A DNA stretch of 9,597 bases, from positions 1 to 9,597 of the forward strand of contig CAMFDH010000036.1 in NCBI GenBank assembly GCA_945949035.1, written 5' to 3'. The notes beneath the pieces were generated by a model. It had not been told where the DNA came from and did no database searches. It saw only the letters and a list, made by a program, of their open reading frames with translations. Origin of the DNA: an uncultured Actinomyces sp. Lineage in GTDB: Bacteria; Actinomycetota; Actinomycetes; Actinomycetales; Actinomycetaceae. The first letter of the stretch is position 1. Each line of letters begins with the position of its first letter. This document shows, in pieces, positions 1 to 6,089 of the stretch. Both the position numbers and the translations under genes were made by a program.

Positions 1-1181
1 CGACCCCAGGGAGCCACTGCGCTCTGCCGTTCCGCCCTGCGCAGCGTCTCCGTGTATGTCGATGAGGCATGTGCGTAGAAGAGAGGGTTCCAACGTGGAG
101 GGTTGAGTTTGCGCTGAATTGTTACCCTCTGGTCGGGGTTACGACGCGGCGTACCGTCGAGGGAGGGCACGATGTCCTGGTCATGTTCCACCGCGACGGC
201 CACGACATCCTCGCGAAGGCGCAGGCGCCGAGTTGGGGAACCGAGGGTGAGAATGCGATCCACGTTGATTCCCACCTGCTTGGGATCCGCTGATGCCAGT
301 GCCGCCGCAATCATGCCCCCCTGCGAGTGTCCGCAGATGAACACGTGCTCATTGACAATCTCTTCGGGCTTCACCCCGTCCTCGAGCATGGCCGATCGAA
401 TCACCTCGATGGCACCGCGGCGCATCGCATTGGGCATGTTCAGCTCTTCACGCAGATTGGCCTCAAGGTCCGCGGGGTTCGGCTGGGTCTCAAACTCAGA
501 GTGATCCGTCCCGGGAAGGGAGACCAGCCACCGCCGCGCCTCTCCCTCACCAACTCGAGTTACCTTGATGGACTGTCCGTAGGCGCTGGCCCAGTACAGA
601 TCATCAATGTCGGCAGCCATGTCACGAAGGGAAAGCGGGGCTTCAAACCTGCGCACCCGGGGCCTCGAATGCCCCTCGTCAAACTGCGGGTCCCTCTCAG
701 GATCAGCGCTATCCCACCACAGCCGGCTAACGACCCGACCACCGTGGAAGTAGCCAAGCGCCTTCCCTGCCGACAGCCCGGTCACCATCAGGGCGTCATA
801 GCCAGTCTGGGGAAGGACCTTCAGATTGCGAGTCGCCCTGCCGGATTTGTCCAGGCCCAGCTTCAGTTGAGTGCGCAGGATTCGGGCCGCACCGTAGGCA
901 ACCTCTCTTCCCATCTTGCTCATCATTCTGACAGTCAGGGTGTCGAGGCCGGGGTTCGCGAAGTAGATGTGCTGCATCTTCATCAGGGTCTCTTCACCGG
1001 CCCGGCGCGCCTGCTCAGCCCGCGAGGCCCTCACCCTCTCATCCCTGGTGGGAATCAGCGATGCCCGTGCGTGCGCGGCGATGCTTCGAGAGAGTGGCCC
1101 TGCCAGTTCGCGCAGGTGAACCCACAGTTCCCGACCGGTTGCAGTCTGGGGTACGCGCCGCAGCGGATAGTAGTGCTCCAC
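1..1181 (-). CDS. Serine alpha/beta-hydrolase (lipase/esterase-like), 3' end cut by window edge
   Basis: An open frame of 393 codons runs on the minus strand from a GTG at 1181 and leaves the window without a stop, so the C-terminus is missing. The start is chosen because AGGGAGG lies 5 nt upstream; an in-frame stop lies just before it, and the only alternative is GTG at 1187, which overlaps that SD. The nucleophile elbow GHSQGG is at residues 284-289 (Ser286), after the hydrophobic strand VFIC. Family logic suggests an Asp in VEHDQDIVP (331-339) as the acid and His371 in YAHAS as the base. LPGTDHSEF (222-230) is a likely oxyanion-hole strand and turn. There is no signal peptide or obvious membrane segment. 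The first 215 or so residues, rich in Arg and Ala, match nothing I recognise. The substrate is unknown. The gene is divergent from the copper operon, and no functional link is evident. Confidence 0.82.
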   Translation of the reverse strand, partial: MEHYYPLRRVPQTATGRELWVHLRELAGPLSRSIAAHARASLIPTRDERVRASRAEQARRAGEETLMKMQHIYFANPGLDTLTVRMMSKMGREVAYGAARILRTQLKLGLDKSGRATRNLKVLPQTGYDALMVTGLSAGKALGYFHGGRVVSRLWWDSADPERDPQFDEGHSRPRVRRFEAPLSLRDMAADIDDLYWASAYGQSIKVTRVGEGEARRWLVSLPGTDHSEFETQPNPADLEANLREELNMPNAMRRGAIEVIRSAMLEDGVKPEEIVNEHVFICGHSQGGMIAAALASADPKQVGINVDRILTLGSPTRRLRLREDVVAVAVEHDQDIVPSLDGTPRRNPDQRVTIQRKLNPPRWNPLFYAHASSTYTETLRRAERQSAVAPWG

Positions 1182-1204
1182 CTTCACCTCCCTGTACCTG
1201 ATTC

Positions 1205-1210
1205 ATAGTA
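1205..1210 (-). promoter_or_regulatory. Candidate -10 box of the hydrolase gene
   Basis: TACTAT on the minus strand fits the actinobacterial TAnnnT consensus. It would place the transcription start near 1198, giving a short leader that carries the AGGGAGG ribosome binding site before the GTG at 1181. No convincing -35 hexamer is visible, so this rests on the -10 match and position alone. Confidence 0.4.
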
Positions 1211-1255
1211 TCCAGTACCCCCGACGTTTCCCGTCTCGTTCGCCTTGGGCTTGCA

Positions 1256-1265
1256 CCTCTAGAGG
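1256..1265. promoter_or_regulatory. Perfect palindrome CCTCTAGAGG upstream of the copper operon
   Basis: This 10-bp perfect palindrome lies in the 150-bp divergent gap between the hydrolase and copZ starts. A weak TAnnnT box (TATCGT, 1283-1288) sits 17 nt downstream, so the palindrome would cover the matching -35 region, a position suited to a repressor or activator. It does not match the CsoR, CopY or CueR operators I know, and no copper regulator gene is in the window. A 10-bp palindrome can occur by chance. Confidence 0.25.
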
Positions 1266-1331
1266 ACTTCCGTGGGCCCCGCTATCGTTGCAATTGGCAC
1301 TAACTCGCCCACCTCATCGAAAGGTATTCCC

Positions 1332-1574
1332 ATGGCGTCAATCGATCGCACCACTGAGCTGTACGTAGATGGTCTGACCTGCGGACACTGCGTCGCAAGC
1401 GTCACCGAGGAGCTCTCAGATATCCCCGGAGTGAAGAACGTTGAAGTTATCCTCAACTCCGGCGCCACCTCCCGCGTCACCACCGTGTCCGATGTCGTCC
1501 TCGACGACGAAGCCCTCCGTGACGCCATTGCCGAGGCCGGTTTCGAACTGAAGGAGATCAAGCGGGACTTCTAA
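1332..1574 (+). CDS. copZ: CopZ-like copper chaperone, single HMA domain
   Basis: This small cytoplasmic protein (80 aa) is expected to bind Cu(I) and hand it to the ATPase encoded next door. It is a single heavy-metal-associated domain: strand TTELYVDGLTCGHC (residues 7-20) with the metal ligands Cys17 and Cys20, a helix through VASVTEELSDI, then GVKNVEVIL and a C-terminal AGFELKEI strand, matching the beta-alpha-beta-beta-alpha-beta fold and the usual length. The motif reads GLTCGHC rather than the common GMTCxxC, a mild variant. The start is ATG at 1332 because AAAGG lies about 8 nt upstream; an in-frame GTG at 1272 would add 20 residues with no SD and no homology to the fold. Only 45 nt, with no terminator, separate it from copA, so the two are probably co-transcribed. 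The identity as a metal chaperone is firm; copper specificity is inferred from the neighbour. Confidence 0.9.
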   Translation: MASIDRTTELYVDGLTCGHCVASVTEELSDIPGVKNVEVILNSGATSRVTTVSDVVLDDEALRDAIAEAGFELKEIKRDF

Positions 1575-1619
1575 CCGCCCTCCCCTATCACCGCACCAAA
1601 CTATTGAAAGGGACATCCG

Positions 1620-4130
1620 GTGTCCACCACAGCGCGTGAGGTAGCAAACCCCGCGGATCTCGACTTCTCTTACGACTCAACCCCCCGGGTCGGTGAGGAC
1701 ACGCTAGACCGCGCCAGAGTCCTGCGTCTCCGTTTTCTGGTGTCCCTCCCACTCGGCGTCATCATCATGGTGCTGTCAATGGTGCCAGCACTGCAGTTTC
1801 CGGGTTGGCAGTGGCTGGTTGCGGTCCTGACCCTGCCGGTGGTGACCTGGTGTGCCTGGCCCTTCCACAAGGCGGCCTTCGCGGCGATTCGCCACGGTTC
1901 GACCACCATGGACACCCTGGTCAGTCTTGGAATCATCGCCTCGGCCGGGTGGAGCTACTGGGCTCTGTTCTTCGGGGGTGCCGGGGAAATCGGCATGAAG
2001 ATGAACATGACCCTGCTACCCCGCATGGATCACGGGCACGGCGGCGTGGCAGAGCTCTACTTTGAAGCCGCCGCCATGATCGTCACCTTCCTGCTTGTGG
2101 GCCGCTGGGCTGAGGCCCGTACCCGCTATCGCGCGGGTGACGCCCTGCGAAAGCTCCTCGACCTCGGCGCCAAGGAAGCCACCCTGGTGACCTGGGACGA
2201 GGACGGGGCCGCGGTAGAGAAGGTCATTCCGGCCCGCTCCCTGAAGGTCGGCGATCACTTCCTGGTGCGTCCGGGTGAGAAAGTCGCAACCGACGGCGTG
2301 ATCACCGAGGGCGCCTCTGCAATCGACACCTCCTTGCTGACGGGCGAATCCCTGCCCCAGGACGTCGTTACCGGCGACGACCTGACCGGCGGAACAATCA
2401 ACACCTGGGGTTCCCTGGTGGTTCGTGCCACCCGGGTTGGTGAAGAGACCACGCTGGCCCAGATCGGACGCATGGTTGCGGACGCGCAGGCCACCAAGGC
2501 GCCGGTTCAGCGTCTTGCCGACCGGGTCTCCGCGGTCTTCGTTCCCATCATCATCGGCATAGCGCTCATCACCCTGGTCGTGTGGCTGCTGCTGGGAAAT
2601 CCCCTCCAGGCCGCCTTCACCGCAGCCGTCGCGGTTCTGGTTGTGGCCTGCCCCTGCGCACTTGGACTGGCCACGCCCACCGCACTTCTGGTGGGGTCCG
2701 GTCGAGCATCACAGCTGGGCATTCTGATTCGCAACGCCGAGGTTCTAGAGCAGACCAGAACCATCACCACCGCGGTCCTCGACAAGACGGGAACCGTTAC
2801 CTCCGGAGTCCTCAGCGTCGACCACATTCTGCTGGCCTCTGATGATGCGGCACAGGACGTTGACGCCGGTGAGCTCATTCCCGCCAGCCCCGAAGCCGAC
2901 CTTCTGGCCCTGGCCGGGGCGGTCGAATCGGGTTCTGAACACCCGCTGGCCAAGGCTATTCACCGCACTGCCAAAGAGCATGACCTCCCCCTTCCGGGGA
3001 TTAGCGGTTTCGTGAATCACGCTGGCAAGGGCGTTTCAGCCGTTCTCAACTCTGAGGACTCCCCTGTGGTCCTTGTAGGTGGTTCCCGCTGGCTCAGCCT
3101 GCACGGAGTGACGCTGCCGCCCACCCTGGCTGCCTCTCAAACGGAGTATGAGGCCTCCGGTGCGACCGTGGTTGCTGTGGTCACAGCTCCCGCAAGTAAC
3201 TTTGGTGAGGGGGATCCGGTCGACCGGAAGGCAATTGCAGACCTTCTGACCGAGGCCGAAGAGATCACGCACCTGGCTCGCATCACCATGGACGTTACCG
3301 GCATGACCTGCGCCTCCTGCGTGGGGCGGGTAGAGCGGAAGCTGAAGAAACTGCCTGGCGTGTCAGCCGAGGTCAACCTGGCCACCGAAACCGCCACGAT
3401 TACGCTCGATCAGGAGTACACGGATAAGCAGCTCGAGGACGTCGTTGTCGGCGCGGGATACGGCGGATCCGTTCGTCGCCGTGATGCCCTCGATCATCCG
3501 CCGGCCCCCGCCGCGGAGCAACAGATCGGTGAGCGCATCCTTCCCGAACAGATCGAAGGGGCGGCAGTACTGGGTTTGATTGTCCTGCGGGACACCATCA
3601 AGCCGGATTCCGCCCAGGCCATTGCAGAGTTGAAGAAGTTGGGGATCTCCTCCCTCCTCCTTTCCGGCGACAACACGGCGGCGGCACAGTTCGTTGCCAG
3701 GCAGGTTGGAATCACCGAGGTTCGTGCCGAGGTGCTGCCCTCTCAGAAGCGTGATGAGGTCGAAAAGCTGCAGGCCAGCGGACAGACCGTCGTCATGATC
3801 GGGGACGGTGTCAACGATGCGGCAGCAATGGCTCAGGCCTCCAAGCAGGGCCTGGGAATGGCGATGGGTTCCGGGACGGATGTGGCGATGGCAGTCGCTG
3901 ACATCACCCTGGTCAACTCGGACCTGCGTTCTGCGCCCCGGGCCATCCGTATTTCCCGACGCACGCTGCGCATCATCAAGGGCAACCTGTTCTGGGCTTT
4001 CTTCTACAACGTGCTTGCGGTCCCGCTTGCCGTCCTCGGCCTGCTGAACCCCATGATTGCGGCAGCAGCCATGGCGTTCTCATCGGTCTTCGTGGTCGTC
4101 AACTCACTGCGGCTTCGAAGCGCTGGCTAG
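1620..4130 (+). CDS. copA: Cu(I)-exporting P1B-type ATPase with an internal HMA domain
   Basis: This membrane pump (836 aa) uses ATP to export Cu(I). It starts at GTG 1620, with AAAGGG about 8 nt upstream. Visible P1B hallmarks are TGES (241-244) in the actuator domain, CPC (344-346) in the membrane, the phosphorylated aspartate in DKTGT (Asp388), HP (441-442) and GxG (469-471) in the nucleotide domain, GDN (683-685) and GDGVND (728-733). Tyr796-Asn797 in the seventh and Met818/Ser822 in the eighth membrane helix are the Cu(I)-type (P1B-1) ligands. Eight membrane helices fall near 37-57, 62-80, 98-120, 143-162, 303-326, 331-352, 788-806 and 810-828. The odd feature is that the N-terminus before helix 1 is only about 35 residues with no HMA domain. 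An intact HMA domain (about 554-620, GMTCASC at 561-567) instead interrupts the ATP-binding region. The loop after helix 3 (126-140) is rich in Met and His. The gene is preceded by copZ and overlaps the next gene by 4 bp at its stop. Confidence 0.95.
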   Translation: MSTTAREVANPADLDFSYDSTPRVGEDTLDRARVLRLRFLVSLPLGVIIMVLSMVPALQFPGWQWLVAVLTLPVVTWCAWPFHKAAFAAIRHGSTTMDTLVSLGIIASAGWSYWALFFGGAGEIGMKMNMTLLPRMDHGHGGVAELYFEAAAMIVTFLLVGRWAEARTRYRAGDALRKLLDLGAKEATLVTWDEDGAAVEKVIPARSLKVGDHFLVRPGEKVATDGVITEGASAIDTSLLTGESLPQDVVTGDDLTGGTINTWGSLVVRATRVGEETTLAQIGRMVADAQATKAPVQRLADRVSAVFVPIIIGIALITLVVWLLLGNPLQAAFTAAVAVLVVACPCALGLATPTALLVGSGRASQLGILIRNAEVLEQTRTITTAVLDKTGTVTSGVLSVDHILLASDDAAQDVDAGELIPASPEADLLALAGAVESGSEHPLAKAIHRTAKEHDLPLPGISGFVNHAGKGVSAVLNSEDSPVVLVGGSRWLSLHGVTLPPTLAASQTEYEASGATVVAVVTAPASNFGEGDPVDRKAIADLLTEAEEITHLARITMDVTGMTCASCVGRVERKLKKLPGVSAEVNLATETATITLDQEYTDKQLEDVVVGAGYGGSVRRRDALDHPPAPAAEQQIGERILPEQIEGAAVLGLIVLRDTIKPDSAQAIAELKKLGISSLLLSGDNTAAAQFVARQVGITEVRAEVLPSQKRDEVEKLQASGQTVVMIGDGVNDAAAMAQASKQGLGMAMGSGTDVAMAVADITLVNSDLRSAPRAIRISRRTLRIIKGNLFWAFFYNVLAVPLAVLGLLNPMIAAAAMAFSSVFVVVNSLRLRSAG

Positions 4131-4987
4131 TCGACCTCGACCTCATCGGTTGTGCCGCTGACGGTCACTTTTCGCGCGGCACTTCCGCGGGGACCAGCCT
4201 GGTAGGGAACACCCACCTCCTGGCTGGTCTTCTCCGTGCGGTAGAGGCGCGGAACCCTGCGGGAAATGATGCGCTTGGTGCGCACCGTCCAGAAGATATC
4301 TCGCGGACCGGGAACGGAGTGCTTGTCGCGTCGCCCCACACTGCGGGCCGGAAGATCAAAGGCGCAGGGAATCTCTACCACCGAGAAACCCAGCGAAATC
4401 AGGTCGACGGTCATAGCAACATCAACCCCGAGCCCATTCGAGAACGGCATGATCGCGTTCACGGCCTCACGGGTCATGCACCTGTCAGATGACAGAGGAT
4501 CGGAGGGGCTCCACCCGGTAGCGGCGCGAATGGCTTTGTAGGCCGATTTACCCGAGGCCCGGTGCTTGCCGTTTCGCCTGGCATAGGGAACAACACCGAT
4601 GGCACAGTCAGCCAGGCCCGCTTGGACGGCATCAACGAGCGCGCTGGCTTCGAGGGCACTGTCGCCCAGCGTGGGTTCCAAGAAGAGAAGGTGACGGGGA
4701 GGCCAGTCGACCCGATCCCGCATCGCGACAACCTTCACCCCGGTCTCAAGGGCAGATGCCCTTCCCCGAGGAACAGAATGCCGCACGACAACAGCACCGG
4801 CACCACGCGCAGCGTTTGCCGTGTCGTCCTCGGATCCGTCATCAACCACAACGATGAGGTCGACATCTGGAATCGCGTAACAGGCCCGCACTGTGGAGGC
4901 AATTGTGTTCCGGTCGTCGTGAGCAGCAATAACTACTGCCACCCTCTGGGGGCTTGCCGGACCTGTGGAATCGCTCACGCGTCCCAT
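4127..4987 (-). CDS. Family 2 (GT-A) glycosyltransferase with degenerate DxD
   Basis: The protein (286 aa from ATG 4987) has a GT-A fold of the dolichyl-phosphate-mannose-synthase/GpgS type. The first strand is VAVVIAAHDD (16-25), and the nucleotide-sugar motif VVVDDGSEDDT (47-56; Asp49, Asp50) is intact. The acceptor-side region PLSSDRCMTREAV (164-176), GLGVDVAMTVDLISLGFSVVEIP (185-207), is well preserved. There are no membrane helices, so it is probably cytosolic or peripheral. The normal metal motif at about 104-106 (DAD-type, before LGDSA) reads Glu-Pro-Thr, so metal-dependent catalysis is doubtful. No SD precedes ATG 4987. A GTG three codons in (4978) lies 7 nt after TAGAAT and could be a leaderless start giving 283 aa. 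The C-terminal 35 residues are a polar, probably disordered tail. The gene lies downstream of the DUF5926 gene but behind a hairpin terminator. Donor and acceptor cannot be read from the sequence. Confidence 0.88.
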   Translation of the reverse strand: MGRVSDSTGPASPQRVAVVIAAHDDRNTIASTVRACYAIPDVDLIVVVDDGSEDDTANAARGAGAVVVRHSVPRGRASALETGVKVVAMRDRVDWPPRHLLFLEPTLGDSALEASALVDAVQAGLADCAIGVVPYARRNGKHRASGKSAYKAIRAATGWSPSDPLSSDRCMTREAVNAIMPFSNGLGVDVAMTVDLISLGFSVVEIPCAFDLPARSVGRRDKHSVPGPRDIFWTVRTKRIISRRVPRLYRTEKTSQEVGVPYQAGPRGSAARKVTVSGTTDEVEVD

Positions 4988-4991
4988 TCTA
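4986..4991 (-). promoter_or_regulatory. Candidate -10 box of the glycosyltransferase gene (leaderless)
   Basis: TAGAAT on the minus strand overlaps the annotated ATG (4987) and lies exactly 7 nt before an in-frame GTG at 4978. Transcription would then begin at or next to that GTG. No good -35 hexamer is visible at 17 nt. The gene needs its own promoter if the terminator at 5024-5058 works. Confidence 0.4.
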
Positions 4992-5023
4992 GACCGCTTT
5001 TCGAGTTGTTTCCGCAGACGATC

Positions 5024-5058
5024 AAAGACCCCGGCACCAGATGCGGTACCGGGGTCTT
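5024..5058 (-). terminator. Hairpin terminator after the DUF5926 gene
   Basis: A stem of 14 pairs with one mismatch (5025-5038 with 5045-5058) and a 6-nt loop lies 15 nt past the DUF5926 stop on the minus strand. A short T run (TTT, then GAT) follows in that direction. The T tail is brief, so termination may be partial, letting some transcript reach the glycosyltransferase. Confidence 0.7.
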
Positions 5059-5073
5059 GTGGGATAGAGGAAA

Positions 5074-5982
5074 CTAGCGGATTGTCACCTGGCGGGAGAC
5101 GAGGCCGGCCCGGGCACGGCGCTCATCATCATTCAGCGGGGTGTCCAGAGCCAGGGCTGCATCAAGGGACTTACGCAGCTCGTGGGCCGGCTCTTCGAGG
5201 TCGGCGGCTGTCAGTTCACTGTCGACCTGGAACACCGGGATGGCAATGCCGCAGGCACGGAACGCTCCGACAAACTTGGAGCCTTCGCCAAGCTTGGCGG
5301 TTCCTGATGCCTGGAGGCGGGCCAGCGCGGTAAACAGCGGCGCCTCATCGATTTCCGTGACGTAGCGGACGAAGTTGTTGTTCATCGCACACCAGTACAT
5401 GCCCTCGGTACCTGGAACGGCCTCGGTTGGAACCATGTCCTCGCGGTTCTGCTGCAGGGCATCAAGGGTGTCTTCAGAGAGTTCCTCATCGACTCCAAAC
5501 CAGAAGCCAAAGTCCTCGGTGATCTCCATCTTTGCAGCCGCATCAGCCTGCTGTGCCCCCTCTGCGAGGAAGCTGGAGTCAAGAATCTCCTGGAGCCTCG
5601 GGGCCTCGTCCCTGACGTCGAAACGAACCACACCGGTTTCACCCGAGGCCTTCATGACGATGGCGGAACCGAGCGCGCCGCCTAGGTCATGGGAGAGATC
5701 TGAGGAGTTGAAACGGGTCTGCAGCCCCACAAGGATGCGTCCGTCCTCACGAATCATCGCGGGTGCGCCATCCGGAACCAGTGTGACGAAGTCGAACTCA
5801 ACCCCGCCGGTCTCCTTGCTGGACTTGGCGGTCAGCGTTGCACACGGAATCAACTCGCGCATGGCAACTAGGTCCCGTTCAATGGTCAGTCCTTCAAACG
5901 GACGGTCCACAAAGGGGATGGGGGCACGGTAGGTGCCCTTCTTGGACGGATCAATCTTTTTGCGTCTGCTTGCTTTACCCAT
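5074..5982 (-). CDS. DUF5926 family protein
   Basis: This cytosolic protein of 302 aa belongs to an actinobacterial family of unknown function. Recognisable family features are a very basic N-terminus (residues 2-15, MGKASRRKK type), then PIPFVDRPFEGL (21-32), a central DEAPRLQEILD (125-135), MYWCAMNN (195-202), and FVGAFRACGIAIPVFQVD (237-254) near the C-terminus, where relatives carry a similar GxFRxxGxxxPVxD block. The length is normal for the family. There is no signal peptide, membrane helix or known catalytic motif. The ATG at 5982 has no SD; TACTCT lies 7 nt upstream, which suggests a leaderless mRNA. The gene is divergent from pgm across a 107-bp gap. Some relatives have been labelled as topoisomerase-like in databases; nothing here supports that. 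Confidence 0.85.
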   Translation of the reverse strand: MGKASRRKKIDPSKKGTYRAPIPFVDRPFEGLTIERDLVAMRELIPCATLTAKSSKETGGVEFDFVTLVPDGAPAMIREDGRILVGLQTRFNSSDLSHDLGGALGSAIVMKASGETGVVRFDVRDEAPRLQEILDSSFLAEGAQQADAAAKMEITEDFGFWFGVDEELSEDTLDALQQNREDMVPTEAVPGTEGMYWCAMNNNFVRYVTEIDEAPLFTALARLQASGTAKLGEGSKFVGAFRACGIAIPVFQVDSELTAADLEEPAHELRKSLDAALALDTPLNDDERRARAGLVSRQVTIR

Positions 5983-5989
5983 GGCAGAC

Positions 5990-5995
5990 AGAGTA
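5990..5995 (-). promoter_or_regulatory. Candidate -10 box of the DUF5926 gene (leaderless)
   Basis: TACTCT on the minus strand fits TAnnnT and ends 7 nt before the ATG at 5982, so transcription would start on the start codon itself. This agrees with the absence of an SD. No clear -35 is seen. A competing box is the TAATAT at 6026-6021. Confidence 0.45.
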
Positions 5996-6018
5996 GCGGC
6001 AACTACCTGGGAGATGCC

Positions 6019-6026
6019 TAATATTA
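6019..6026. promoter_or_regulatory. Symmetric -10 element TAATATTA between DUF5926 and pgm
   Basis: TAATATTA is its own reverse complement, so the same 8 bp offers a near-consensus -10 (TAATAT) in both directions. For pgm it would give a leader of about 59 nt that includes the SD AAGGAAG (6075-6081). It is one of the most AT-rich spots in the window. No strong -35 is visible on either side. Confidence 0.45.
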
Positions 6027-6089
6027 GAGCTGACGAACTTTCCGGGCTCTGTCCGGAGCCATGCTCAATAACATAAGGAAGTGTTACCC

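Noticed and set aside
327..1208. Plus-strand open frame of 293 codons
   Set aside because: It lies antisense to the hydrolase frame, which has GHSQGG, catalytic candidates and a good SD. The plus-strand translation has no recognisable domain and no SD.
1272..1331. Upstream GTG start for copZ, adding 20 residues
   Set aside because: No SD before 1272, and the added residues lie outside the HMA fold; ATG 1332 has AAAGG at the right distance.
1201..1331. CsoR-type copper operator in the hydrolase-copZ gap
   Set aside because: There is a TACCCCC stretch near 1216, but no matching GGGGTA arm, and no csoR gene is in view.
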